NCBI RefSeq assembly: GCF_001593385.1
Contig: NZ_LUVZ01000004.1
Location: 35,328 to 99,327 of the forward strand
Length of the DNA: 64,000 bases
Direction: 5' to 3'
DNA from: Chryseobacterium cucumeris
Lineage (GTDB): Bacteria; Bacteroidota; Bacteroidia; Flavobacteriales; Weeksellaceae
Position 1 is the first letter of the stretch; each line of letters opens with the position of its first letter. The position numbers and the translations under genes were made by a program. Of this stretch, positions 24,088 through 32,619 are shown piece after piece. The notes beneath the pieces are model-generated. The model made no database searches, was not told the origin of the DNA, and saw nothing but the letters and a program-made list of their open reading frames with translations.

Positions 24088-25346
24088 AAGTATATCTGTA
24101 TTAAACCGTTTCCAATATCTCTGTATTTTATACCTTCAATAGGTCTTGCTTTGTTTTCAATCAGTTCCCAGATCTCTTTTGCTGATTTGTTAGGAAACTG
24201 TTCCATATACAAAGCGGCAAGTCCGGAAACATGTGGTGCAGCCATACTTGTACCGCTCATGCTGTAGTACAAATTACTTTTATTTTTTGCATTTTTAGGA
24301 TACGAACTGATAATATCGACTCCGGGAGCACAGACATTGATACTTCCTCCTGTAGACGGGTTGAGGCCTGCATTTGAAAATCTTGCAATCTTCATCTGAG
24401 CGTCAATAGCTCCTACGGCCATAATTGATTTTGAATTGGCCGGCATTGAAACAGGTTGTGGAATCTGCGGTCTGTTGCTGTCATTTCCAGCCGCTGCGAT
24501 AATAAGGCAGTTATTTTCCAGTGCTCTTTCTCCAATGGTTTCAAAAAGAACAGACGGCTGATCATCAAACTTCACCGGAGAAGCTAGTGAAAGAGACAAT
24601 ATTCTGAAATTCTTCGAAATGGCCCAGTCTATCGCATCAATGACACTGCTGGTAGTTCCTCTTCCATTATCTGCGAGTACTTTTGCTATTTTCAGGTTGC
24701 AATCCTTAGCTATTCCGTAACGTCTTCCGGTATCACTTCTTGTATTTCCTGTAGCTACACCTGCGCAGTGTGTACCGTGACCATTCGGATCTCTGTTCCA
24801 GTCTTCACCATCTATGAAAGATTTCCCTTCAATTTCTTCAGCGGAAAAATCGGGATGGGACGTTTCAAGGCCGGTATCAAGAATACAGATATCAATTCCT
24901 TTTCCTGTATAATTTGCATTTTCCAGTCCGATTGCTTTTAATCCCCATTCCATTTCAATGAATGATTTTTGAGGCAAAGGTTTATTTGTGATATATTTTT
25001 CAAGTTCTGAAATTTTTTCTGCAAGCCCAGCCGACTGCTTTTTAAGCTCATTAATCAATTGCAATTCATCTGCAGGAAAAAACTCTCTTTCTTTTTCGTA
25101 GTATACAATAGAATTGGATTCATCTTTCACAGCACTTTTCAATTGATCTTCATCCATATTTTCCACCACCAAAACCCCAAGATTTTTGTAAAGTACGCCA
25201 TTGTCCTTATTAATGATTTCAAAAGAACGGTTTTCTTTAGACAGCAATTCTGAAGAGGTGATACTCACTTCCAGCTCTTTTTCAATTTTTTTAAGTGCAT
25301 TTTTCTGCTGGTTCTGCAGCAGAACAATATATCTTCCGGTTTCCAT
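24084..25346 (-). CDS. Cytoplasmic subtilisin-like serine protease (peptidase S8)
   Basis: This 420-residue protease has the full catalytic set: D157 (CILDTGLETSHPDF), H190 (NGHGTHCAGVATG), oxyanion N288 (AAAGNDSN) and S367 (MSGTSMAAPHVSG). Residues 1-90 resemble an I9 propeptide (GRYIVLLQNQQ, LGVLVVENMDEDQLKSAV, SIVYYEKEREFF), followed by a short coiled coil (about 95-115). There is no signal peptide, unlike most Bacteroidota S8 enzymes, so it should stay in the cytoplasm. It is fourth of five minus-strand genes: 11 bases after the 192-aa gene and overlapping the small I9-like gene by 4. Its role is unknown; the cassette suggests a controlled intracellular protease. Confidence 0.92.
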   Translation of the reverse strand: METGRYIVLLQNQQKNALKKIEKELEVSITSSELLSKENRSFEIINKDNGVLYKNLGVLVVENMDEDQLKSAVKDESNSIVYYEKEREFFPADELQLINELKKQSAGLAEKISELEKYITNKPLPQKSFIEMEWGLKAIGLENANYTGKGIDICILDTGLETSHPDFSAEEIEGKSFIDGEDWNRDPNGHGTHCAGVATGNTRSDTGRRYGIAKDCNLKIAKVLADNGRGTTSSVIDAIDWAISKNFRILSLSLASPVKFDDQPSVLFETIGERALENNCLIIAAAGNDSNRPQIPQPVSMPANSKSIMAVGAIDAQMKIARFSNAGLNPSTGGSINVCAPGVDIISSYPKNAKNKSNLYYSMSGTSMAAPHVSGLAALYMEQFPNKSAKEIWELIENKARPIEGIKYRDIGNGLIQIYL

Positions 25347-25357
25347 AATGATCTTTT

Positions 25358-25936
25358 TTAAATTAATTTCAGAAATATCTTTTCGAGAATAAGAAAGATA
25401 TCCTCCGGAATAATGGTCAGTCTGAGTTTCTTATTAATCCCGGATATCGCTGTATTCTGTTCAGCCAGTGAAGTCCAGAAACGTTCAATTTTAGGAACGG
25501 AATTCATATCTTTCAGCTTTTCATCGTCCAGAATTCCATTCTGATATAATGAGACAATGATTCCTGAAATAAGTTCTTCCGCATCCTCAAGTTTTTTGTT
25601 TTCCCTGGCATATATTTCCATGAGAATATCATAAATACTTTCCATCCCGTTAAATGAGAATCCTGCGAGCATTTCTCTTCTTCCCGTTATTATTTTTTCC
25701 ATTTTAATAGGATTAAAGCCTCTTTTAACGGTAGAAATCATATTCATTACCTTCAGCACTTCAGATTCATGACTGGTGTTTCCTTTGGTACGGAAATACT
25801 CCAGAACCTCGTTGAGAAAAGCATCGAACCGGGCATCAAAGTCAAATGATTTTGACAGGTATAAAGCCTGAACTTCATTGAACTGTTCCAGCAGTTCTTT
25901 GATTTTCTGTACCGTAAAGTGAATAAGTTCCTGCAT
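25358..25936 (-). CDS. Unknown helical protein of the DUF2589-S8 cassette
   Basis: The 192-residue product is predicted largely alpha-helical (MQELIHFTVQKIKELLEQFN at the start; SIYDILMEIYARENKKLEDAEE in the middle). It has no Cys, signal peptide, membrane segment or enzyme motif that I recognise. The start codon shares one base with the stop codon of the upstream gene (25936), and the stop lies 11 bases before the protease ATG, so translation is probably coupled. It may be a scaffold or adaptor for the protease (inference). Confidence 0.8.
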   Translation of the reverse strand: MQELIHFTVQKIKELLEQFNEVQALYLSKSFDFDARFDAFLNEVLEYFRTKGNTSHESEVLKVMNMISTVKRGFNPIKMEKIITGRREMLAGFSFNGMESIYDILMEIYARENKKLEDAEELISGIIVSLYQNGILDDEKLKDMNSVPKIERFWTSLAEQNTAISGINKKLRLTIIPEDIFLILEKIFLKLI

Positions 25937-26631
25937 TACTCAAAAGTTATCTGTTCTATTTCGTTGCCGTCTTTATCTTTGTAAGACACAATTCTGATTC
26001 CTTCCTCCTCCATTTCCACATGAAGATTGATGAATAGTTTATCTTTATCTTCTGCTGCGCTTGTATTGGGATCTATGTAAATGCTGTTCAGCTTTGCATT
26101 CACCAGCGTATATTTATTCAGCAGAACTTTTGAAAAAATTTCTTTCAGTTCATCAGTTTCTTCTTCTGTTCCTTCCTGAGGTCTAAATATTCCGGAATTA
26201 AGAAGCTGCATTTTATTTCTGAGATCCAGTTTGAGCACTTCATTGGCTGGGAGCTGCCCGAATTTCTGATCATTTTTTTCCAGTTTACTGAACAGGGTTT
26301 TAAACTCTTCAGTTTGAATCTGTCTTTTATTTATTTCAGGAATATTAAATTTCTTCTCCTTATTCACCAGACGGATTCTTTCATTTATTTCTGTTACAAA
26401 CTGATCTTCATTCAGTTTAAAATTATATTTGGAATCCGAATCGATATCAGTGATTTTAATCGGAATATCCATCTTTACACTAGGCAGAGCATAGCGCGGA
26501 ACCTTAAAATACTTAAGATATTCATGTCGGGCATATTCTTTGGCAATAAGAACGGCATTCTCATCTGCTTTTTTACGAGCCTGAATTATCTCGTTATTGA
26601 GATAATCCAGGTAATCTGATAGTTTTATCAT
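25936..26631 (-). CDS. Unknown protein of the DUF2589-S8 cassette
   Basis: This 231-residue protein begins with a helix (MIKLSDYLDYLNNEIIQARK, continuing to about residue 40), followed by VPRYALPSVKMDIPIKITDI, and ends in beta-like segments (LFINLHVEMEEEGIRIVSYK, IEQITFE). The PRYALPS-VKMDIPIKI stretch recalls the beta-strand part of DUF2589 proteins, suggesting a distant relative of the neighbour at 26647 (weak inference). It has no signal peptide. It lies 15 bases after that gene and touches the next gene by one base. Confidence 0.8.
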   Translation of the reverse strand: MIKLSDYLDYLNNEIIQARKKADENAVLIAKEYARHEYLKYFKVPRYALPSVKMDIPIKITDIDSDSKYNFKLNEDQFVTEINERIRLVNKEKKFNIPEINKRQIQTEEFKTLFSKLEKNDQKFGQLPANEVLKLDLRNKMQLLNSGIFRPQEGTEEETDELKEIFSKVLLNKYTLVNAKLNSIYIDPNTSAAEDKDKLFINLHVEMEEEGIRIVSYKDKDGNEIEQITFE

Positions 26632-26646
26632 CTTTCGTAAAATCTT

Positions 26647-27534
26647 TTATTGTGAAAGAAGTCCAAGCACTTTTTCAAGCCCTGCAGGCATTTCGTCATT
26701 GGTGGCACGCACTTTTACCCCAAGAGAATATTCTTTTTCCACTTTGATTCCTGTACTGGAAGTTCTCTTATAGGATACGTCCACTTTGAATTTCACAGGT
26801 CCCCATCCACCGGATACTCCGGCATTGATCCCGAATTCATCACTTACGTCTTTTGTGTATGTAGAATTAAGTTTAACATTAAAGTCTACTTCACAGGTCT
26901 CAATTCTGAAGCTCGGAACATTCAGCAATGCAATAAAAGGCACTGAAATTTCCACGTCGTTCGGAATCGTTTTTGGGTTACTAGCACTTACCGGCTCATC
27001 TTCTTTAAAATCGGGATTCGGAATATTTTTTTTGTACTTGAATTCTGCCATTCTCAGTTTTTTAGGGCTGGCAGCATTGGCTGGATCTGTAAGCTCAAAC
27101 CCGACTTCATTGATAAAATTAACGGTGGCAATAGAGGCATTAGACTGTGCTTTTACACAAGCATCCAAAGGTCCGCCAATAATAGTCGCAAAGTCGATGC
27201 TTCCCAATTCTGCTGCAAAATCTGCATTGGCAGCATCTGAAGTTCTGAAGATCTCCTCATCGGCAGCCATTCTACCGGCAATCAGTTTCATGATCTCAGA
27301 AGAGGCACCGGAAAAAGATTTTTCCCACTTTTCATCATAATTCTTTTTGAACTCGTCTACGATGGCTAATAATTCTTTATTCGTCAATGAACTCAGTTCT
27401 GAGGTTTCAATTCCTGACACTTTTTCATAGACTGCCGGAGTCAGTACTTTTTCTACTCCCGATAAAAGGTCGATTAACTCATTTTTTGTTTTTTTGGCGT
27501 GACTTGCTTCAAGCACTGATTTTAATGTTTCCAT
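26647..27534 (-). CDS. DUF2589-domain protein, first gene of the S8-protease cassette
   Basis: This 295-residue protein has a helical N-terminal part (1-115, rich in Lys/Glu) and then a DUF2589-like domain (about 120-290) with DFATIIGGPLDACVKAQSNA, IATVNFINEVGFEL, ISVPFIALLNVPSFRIETCE, VDFNVKLNST and a Gly-rich stretch (FGINAGVSGGWGPVKFKVDV). Members of this family have no known function to my knowledge. No signal peptide. It is the promoter-proximal gene of five minus-strand genes and so probably the most abundant product. Confidence 0.82.
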   Translation of the reverse strand: METLKSVLEASHAKKTKNELIDLLSGVEKVLTPAVYEKVSGIETSELSSLTNKELLAIVDEFKKNYDEKWEKSFSGASSEIMKLIAGRMAADEEIFRTSDAANADFAAELGSIDFATIIGGPLDACVKAQSNASIATVNFINEVGFELTDPANAASPKKLRMAEFKYKKNIPNPDFKEDEPVSASNPKTIPNDVEISVPFIALLNVPSFRIETCEVDFNVKLNSTYTKDVSDEFGINAGVSGGWGPVKFKVDVSYKRTSSTGIKVEKEYSLGVKVRATNDEMPAGLEKVLGLLSQ

Positions 27535-27562
27535 GTTTTTTGTTTTGATTAATATTGTGGGA

Positions 27563-27610
27563 CAAAATTATATCACTGACTACCAAAACATTGTAGGGAA
27601 ACCCCTCTAC
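27563..27610 (-). promoter_or_regulatory. Promoter and upstream palindrome of the DUF2589-S8 cassette
   Basis: On the minus strand TAATTTTG (bases 27570-27563) is an exact -7 element. No TTTG sits at -33; instead a near-palindrome, GTAGAGGGGTTTCCCTAC (27610-27593), with one unpaired base, ends 22 bases upstream of the -7. That placement suggests an activator-dependent promoter. The regulator is unknown and is not encoded next to it. Confidence 0.45.
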
Positions 27611-27636
27611 TTATCCCGGAAAAACACCCTAAAAAT

Positions 27637-27674
27637 AAAAAGCCTGAACTTACTGTTGTAAGTTCAGGCTTTTA
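27637..27674. terminator. Terminator of the second M1 peptidase gene
   Basis: AGCCTGAACTTAC and its exact complement pair around TGTT, with A and T runs on both sides. It would stop minus-strand transcription from 27701 before it reaches the DUF2589 cassette. Confidence 0.9.
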
Positions 27675-27700
27675 TACTGCACAATTTTATCTTATATGAA

Positions 27701-29641
27701 CTATGCAGGTCTTCTACTATTATTTTCCAGATTGACATCCGGAACAACAGAATTCGGATCCAGTTTCACCTCATCAATTTCCTTGCTGGATTCTACCTTG
27801 AATGTCCATTCAGTATTTCTTTTCCAAACTTCAACAGGAATTTTTACCATCTGTGTTGTTCCGTCTTTGAATTTGATTTGTACGGTTGTAGGCATTGGCA
27901 ACTGTCCAATATTTTCAACCGTAATCTGAACGCCGTTTTTAAAGTTTCCGTTTACATATTGTACGTTCTTAACCGCCTGATCAATTTTCCATTTATTAAA
28001 GAACCATCCTCTCCAGAACCAGTTCAGTTCTTCTCCGGAAACGTTTTCCATCGTATGGAAGAAATCCCATGGCGTCGGATGTTTGAATGCCCAACGGTCA
28101 ATATAGGTTCTGAATGCTTTGTCAAACTTTTCAGGTCCCAGAATTGCTTCTCTTAAAACTTCCAATCCTGTTCCCGGCTTATAGTAAGCCAATGCTCCGA
28201 TACTTCTTTCTTTCATATTATCCGGACCTACCATTACAGGCTCCAGGCTGTCGGTTAGCAGATACGTTCCTGATCTTGCTAGATTCGGTTTACGGTAATA
28301 TTCTCCTTTATTGAAAGCTTCCGTTGAAAGCCCGTTAATGAATGTATTGAACCCTTCATCCATCCATGCAAAAAGTCTTTCATTAGATCCAACGATCATA
28401 GGAAACCAGTTGTGTCCGAACTCATGGTCTGTAACCCCCCAAAGATCTTCTCCTTTGGAATCCATATGACAGAAAACAATTCCCGGATATTCCATTCCAC
28501 CTTCGTTTCCTGTTACATTGGTGGCAGCCGGATAGGTATATTCATACCACTTTTTTGAATAATGCTCTATGGCCGCTTTAGTATACTCTGTAGATCTTCC
28601 CCACGCTTTATCACCGGCACTTTCTACTGGATAAGCAGAAATAGCTAAAGATTTCTTTCCACTGGGTAAATTGATTTTTGCAGCATCTAAAATAAATCCC
28701 GCAGATGATGCCCATGCAAAATCTCTTGTCTGATTAATTTTAAATTTCCAGGTCTTTGTTCCTGAAGTTTTATTTTTACCGATTTCAGACTCAGGGCGGA
28801 TCATTACCGTTTTATCACTGTTTCTTGCCTCATTCCATCTGTTGATTTCTTCTTTGCTGTACACTTCTTTCTCATTCAGAAGTTCTCCGGATGCTACGAC
28901 ATAATGATTAGCCGGAACGGTAATATTGGCTGTGATATTTCCATATTCCAGATAAAACTCCGAAGCACCAAGGTAAGGAAGCGTATTCCATCCCATGACA
29001 TCATCATATACGCACATTCTCGGATACCACTGTGCGATGGTAAATATTTTACCGTTTTTAGTATCCTGAACTCCCATTCTGTCTGAACCATACTCAGGAG
29101 AAATAAAAGAATATTCTATTTCTATCTTTGCCACACCTCCATTGGCTTTCAGCTCTTTGGGAAGATCAATCTGCATCCTTGTATCGGTAATGGTGTATTT
29201 TACATCTTTCTTACCATCCAGTTTAACTGATTTAATGGTATATCCACCGTTAAATTCTTCACCATGAGCTCCGTTTCTGCTCCCGGATAGCGGCACTACA
29301 CCATTTCCTCTGGAATCTTTTGCAAACAGATTCTGATCCAGCTGCAGCCAGAGAAAACCTAATTTATCAGGACTGTTGTTGGTATAGGTAATCTGCGCTG
29401 TACCAGTAATTTCTTTTTTATCTTCATTCAGGCTGACGTTCAAATGATAATCTGCTGAATTCTGCCAGTAAGCATGTCCCGGCTGTCCGCTTGCAGAACG
29501 GGTAGCTGTACCTGTCTGCGGATAAAAGAACGGCTTAAATGCTTCTACATAATCATATTTCGGAGTCTGCTGTGCATATGCAGATCCTGAAAAGAGGACA
29601 ACTGCAAGCGTCGAAACAAGGGTTGGAAGTTTAAATTTCAT
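27701..29641 (-). CDS. M1-family (aminopeptidase N-like) secreted metallopeptidase, copy B
   Basis: This 646-residue protein has a signal peptide (to about residue 23, GSAYAQ), then N-terminal beta domain, [13 protein letters not shown] in place of GxMEN, zinc motif H406[12 protein letters not shown] with third ligand in [11 protein letters not shown], and a C-terminal beta region. It shares architecture and many segments with 16398-18263 ([18 protein letters not shown]-type C-terminus), so they are paralogues. Both lack a T9SS sorting domain and probably work in the periplasm. It stands alone between two terminators. Confidence 0.92.
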   Translation of the reverse strand: MKFKLPTLVSTLAVVLFSGSAYAQQTPKYDYVEAFKPFFYPQTGTATRSASGQPGHAYWQNSADYHLNVSLNEDKKEITGTAQITYTNNSPDKLGFLWLQLDQNLFAKDSRGNGVVPLSGSRNGAHGEEFNGGYTIKSVKLDGKKDVKYTITDTRMQIDLPKELKANGGVAKIEIEYSFISPEYGSDRMGVQDTKNGKIFTIAQWYPRMCVYDDVMGWNTLPYLGASEFYLEYGNITANITVPANHYVVASGELLNEKEVYSKEEINRWNEARNSDKTVMIRPESEIGKNKTSGTKTWKFKINQTRDFAWASSAGFILDAAKINLPSGKKSLAISAYPVESAGDKAWGRSTEYTKAAIEHYSKKWYEYTYPAATNVTGNEGGMEYPGIVFCHMDSKGEDLWGVTDHEFGHNWFPMIVGSNERLFAWMDEGFNTFINGLSTEAFNKGEYYRKPNLARSGTYLLTDSLEPVMVGPDNMKERSIGALAYYKPGTGLEVLREAILGPEKFDKAFRTYIDRWAFKHPTPWDFFHTMENVSGEELNWFWRGWFFNKWKIDQAVKNVQYVNGNFKNGVQITVENIGQLPMPTTVQIKFKDGTTQMVKIPVEVWKRNTEWTFKVESSKEIDEVKLDPNSVVPDVNLENNSRRPA

Positions 29642-29670
29642 TTGAAAAAGTATTATTTAGTGTATAGGTA

Positions 29671-29712
29671 AAAAAAAATCCCGGATTTGTTACATATCCG
29701 GGAACTTTTTTA
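29671..29712 (-). terminator. Terminator of the SDR gene
   Basis: TCCCGGAT (29679-29686) pairs with ATCCGGGA (29696-29703), with A8 on one side and T6 on the other. It follows the SDR stop codon on the minus strand. Confidence 0.8.
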
Positions 29713-29725
29713 ATATAAGTTTAAT

Positions 29726-30607
29726 TTAATTTGACTTTTTTGCTTTAATCATGGCTTCCAAAGCATCCCACATTTCACGAGGAATCGCCTCAAGCATATT
29801 AAATTCTCCAGCTCCCTGAAGCCATTCTCCACCATCAATGGTTACCACTTCCCCATTCATATACGCTGAATAATCGGAAACCAGATAAGCCGCAAGGTTT
29901 GCAAGCTCCTGATGTTCCCCCACTCTTCTCAACGGAACTTTTTTCTTCATATCAAATTTCTCCTGCAGATCTCCCGGAAGAAGTCTGTCCCAAGCTCCTT
30001 TGGTTGGGAAAGGTCCTGGTGCAATGGCATTGAAACGGATTCCATATTTTGCCCATTCTACAGCCAGTGATCTGGTCATCGCCAGAACTCCTGCTTTTGC
30101 ACAGGCTGATGGCACTACATAGGCAGAACCTGTCCATGCATAAGTAGTTACGATATTCAGTACTGTTCCCGGAGTTTTAGAATCGATCCAGTGTTTTCCT
30201 ACTGAAAGGGTACAGTTTTTTGTTCCTTTTAAAACAATATCAAGGATAGAGTCAAACGCAGAGTGAGTCAGTTTTTCTGTGGGAGAGATAAAGTTTCCCG
30301 CAGCATTATTCAATAAAATATCAATCTTTCCGAATTCTTTCAGAGTTGCTTCTTTCATGGCTTCCACCTCATCCCAGTTTCTTACATCACAAGCTACACA
30401 AAGCACTTTCCCTCCTGTTTCCTCTTCCAGTTCCTTGGCTGTTCCCTGTAATTTTTCCAGGTTTCTGGAAGTAATCACTACTTTGGCACCCAGTTCAAGA
30501 AAGTATTTGGTCATTGCTTTTCCAAGGCCGCTTCCGCCTCCTGTTACAATCGCTACTTTATCTTTTAGTGCACCTTCGCGCAGCATAGGTTGTGTATATA
30601 GACTCAT
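29726..30607 (-). CDS. Short-chain dehydrogenase/reductase, 2,4-dienoyl-CoA reductase-like
   Basis: This 293-residue protein has a Rossmann start (IVTGGGSGLGKAMTKYFLEL), then VACDVRNWDEVEAM, LLNNAAGNFISPTEKLT, and VVPSACAKAGVLAMTRSLA. In the usual SDR YxxxK site the Tyr is replaced by Ser (SACAK), as in the dienoyl-CoA reductase group, and the C-terminal IDGGEWLQGAGEFN also fits that group. The expected reaction is NADPH-dependent reduction of 2,4-dienoyl-CoA or 2-enoyl-CoA in degradation of unsaturated fatty acids, in the cytoplasm. The exact substrate is not certain. Single gene with its own terminator. Confidence 0.85.
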   Translation of the reverse strand: MSLYTQPMLREGALKDKVAIVTGGGSGLGKAMTKYFLELGAKVVITSRNLEKLQGTAKELEEETGGKVLCVACDVRNWDEVEAMKEATLKEFGKIDILLNNAAGNFISPTEKLTHSAFDSILDIVLKGTKNCTLSVGKHWIDSKTPGTVLNIVTTYAWTGSAYVVPSACAKAGVLAMTRSLAVEWAKYGIRFNAIAPGPFPTKGAWDRLLPGDLQEKFDMKKKVPLRRVGEHQELANLAAYLVSDYSAYMNGEVVTIDGGEWLQGAGEFNMLEAIPREMWDALEAMIKAKKSN

Positions 30608-30727
30608 AAAATATTTTTTCTTAAAAATACTAAATATTGAAATGCAATCCTTTAAAATGGGTTGATAAATAATGCTACAAATAATTGTTCCTTATATTAT
30701 TCTTAAATATAGATCAACCATTTTAAA

Positions 30728-30765
30728 AAAAAATAGCCTGATAATAATTACCCGGCTATTTTTTC
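30728..30765 (-). terminator. Terminator of the DUF1573 gene
   Basis: AAATAGCC and GGCTATTT pair around a 15-base loop with poly-A and poly-T flanks, 20 bases after the DUF1573 stop on the minus strand. Confidence 0.65.
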
Positions 30766-30783
30766 ATTTGTTAAAACAATATA

Positions 30784-31194
30784 TTAAGAAGCTACCACTC
30801 CTTTGAAAGAAAGTGTCTTAGGAGTTTTGCTGTCACTAGTAGTAACGTTTACAGTCTTCATAAATGGTCCTACCGCTGCTGCGTTATAGCTGGCTTCTAC
30901 AAATCCTTTTTTCCCTGGCTGAATAGGTGTTTTTGTATAATCCGCAGTGGTACATCCGCAAGAAGGAGCTACATTCTGGATAATGATTGGTTTTGAACTT
31001 GTATTCGTAAATTCAAATCTGATCAATTTCGGTTTTCCCTGAGGAATATTTCCTACATCGATAGATTCTGATTTCCATTTAATAGCATCTGCTACCATTT
31101 TCACAATGGATGGAGCGTCTGCAGTAAGTACATTAGCATAAAAAGGAGAGAATGCCAACACTGCCAAAAGAGCTGTAATTTTTAGTTTTTTCAT
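30784..31194 (-). CDS. DUF1573-domain exported protein
   Basis: This 136-residue protein has a signal peptide (to about residue 20-26) and one DUF1573 Ig-like domain: FEFTNTSSKPIIIQNVAPSC, GCTTADYTKTPIQPGKKGFV and NVTTSDSKTPKTLSFKGVV. The conserved SCGCT motif with paired cysteines is present. The domain is very common in secreted Bacteroidota proteins but has no defined activity. It is divergent from the second OmpR-type two-component system, whose TTGTTAA repeats lie 76-114 bases upstream, so joint control is possible. Confidence 0.88.
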   Translation of the reverse strand: MKKLKITALLAVLAFSPFYANVLTADAPSIVKMVADAIKWKSESIDVGNIPQGKPKLIRFEFTNTSSKPIIIQNVAPSCGCTTADYTKTPIQPGKKGFVEASYNAAAVGPFMKTVNVTTSDSKTPKTLSFKGVVAS

Positions 31195-31269
31195 GAGTAT
31201 AAATTTTAATATTTGAAACTAATTATTTTCTTTCGATATAGCAAATGTAAAGCAGACTGTGATTACAAC

Positions 31270-31308
31270 TTGTTAACCGTTATCTAACATTTGTTAACGA
31301 GTTGTTAA
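31270..31308. promoter_or_regulatory. TTGTTAA direct repeats upstream of two-component system 2
   Basis: TTGTTAA starts at 31270, 31291 and 31302, with a degenerate TATCTAA at 31281 filling the gap, so the spacing is 10-11 bp. The last copy is followed by TAATAAAAG, much like the GGTTAATAATAAAAT context in system 1. The copy at 31302 also supplies TTG at a 22-base distance from the -7 element. The OmpR-type regulator encoded downstream is the likely binder (inference). Confidence 0.5.
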
Positions 31309-31326
31309 TAATAAAAGATAAATAGA

Positions 31327-31334
31327 TATTTTTG
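31327..31334 (+). promoter_or_regulatory. -7 element of two-component system 2
   Basis: TATTTTTG matches TAnnTTTG exactly and lies 19 bases before the kinase ATG at 31354. Confidence 0.5.
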
Positions 31335-31353
31335 GATAATATTGTTTCAGGAA

Positions 31354-32607
31354 ATGAAAATAAAAAGACTCAATATTATTATAACGCTTGGATTCGTTGC
31401 TATTATCGGAATTTTAATAGCACAATTGATGTGGACGATACAGGCTTATAATCTTGAAGATAAAAAGTTTAACCAAAAGGTCAATATTGCCTTAATGGAA
31501 GTCGCAGAAAAACTCTCAGGAGGAAAGACATCCTACACCGAAAATCCTGTACAGAATATTGCCAATGACTATTATGTGGTTAATATCAACAATGAATTTC
31601 ACCCTGTTGTGCTTGAATATTATCTGAAAACAGAGTTTACCCGCTTCCAGATCAATACAGATTACGTGTATGCATTATACAATTGCCACAGCGATAAAAT
31701 GATCTATGGAAAATACATGACCTCTCATCAGGAAAGTCCCGGCAGCAAGGTGATCAATTTTCCGAAGCATAAAAATCTGATCTATTACTTTTCCATACGC
31801 TTCCCGGACAAAACTACTTACCTGATCAGTTCATTACGGTTCTGGTATCTGCTTACATTTGCTCTTATTATCATACTTCTGGTATATGTATATTCTATCT
31901 ATACCATTATTCAGCAGAAGAAGTTCTCGGAACTGCAGCGTGATTTTATCAATAATATGACTCATGAGTTTAAAACACCTTTATCCTCCATCCTGTTAGC
32001 ATCAGAAGCGCTTAATAAACAGGAACTGGTACAGGATAATTCCAAACTGCAGACCTATACATCCATTATCATCAATCAAAGCCACAAGCTCAATAGCCAC
32101 ATTGAGAAAATTTTGAATATTGCGAAGAACGATGCAGCCGGACTATCATTAAAACCTCAAAAAATCCTGTTACAACCTTTTATTCAAGAGATTGCAGATA
32201 ATATACAGCACAAAAATAAAGATCTCAGCATCGAAATCAATATTGAAAACAGTACTTCGGTAATGGCAGATGAATTTCACTTTACCAACATCATTTATAA
32301 CCTGTTGGATAACTCCATTAAGTATTGTGAAATAAAACCTGTCATTAAAATTTCAGCTCACAAAGATTCAAAAGGATTATATTTAAAGTTTAAAGACAAC
32401 GGAATGGGAATTCCCGCTAAAAATATTCCTCATATTTTTGAAAAATTTTATCGGGTACATACCAAAAGAAGTGAAGAAGTGAATGGTTTTGGTCTTGGAT
32501 TATTTTATGTAAAAAAAGTAGTTCAGCAGCATCACTGGAAAATTTTTGTAGAAAATAATGAAGATAAAGGAATTACTACAACGCTCTTCTTCCCGTTTTC
32601 AAATTAA
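31354..32607 (+). CDS. Sensor histidine kinase (HisKA/HATPase_c), system 2
   Basis: I choose the ATG at 31354 over an in-frame TTG at 31342 because it follows the -7 element at a normal distance and begins the membrane signal cleanly (MKIKRLNIIITLGFVAIIGI). The 417-residue kinase has two membrane helices (about 8-27 and 163-184), a periplasmic domain of about 135 residues, HisKA motif NNMTHEFKTPLSSILLASEA (H204), N box (YNLLDNSIKYCE), DNGMGIP and GFGLGLFYVKKV. The response regulator follows after 12 bases. Same class as the kinase at 20988. Confidence 0.93.
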   Translation: MKIKRLNIIITLGFVAIIGILIAQLMWTIQAYNLEDKKFNQKVNIALMEVAEKLSGGKTSYTENPVQNIANDYYVVNINNEFHPVVLEYYLKTEFTRFQINTDYVYALYNCHSDKMIYGKYMTSHQESPGSKVINFPKHKNLIYYFSIRFPDKTTYLISSLRFWYLLTFALIIILLVYVYSIYTIIQQKKFSELQRDFINNMTHEFKTPLSSILLASEALNKQELVQDNSKLQTYTSIIINQSHKLNSHIEKILNIAKNDAAGLSLKPQKILLQPFIQEIADNIQHKNKDLSIEINIENSTSVMADEFHFTNIIYNLLDNSIKYCEIKPVIKISAHKDSKGLYLKFKDNGMGIPAKNIPHIFEKFYRVHTKRSEEVNGFGLGLFYVKKVVQQHHWKIFVENNEDKGITTTLFFPFSN

Positions 32608-32619
32608 TCTTGTGTAAGT

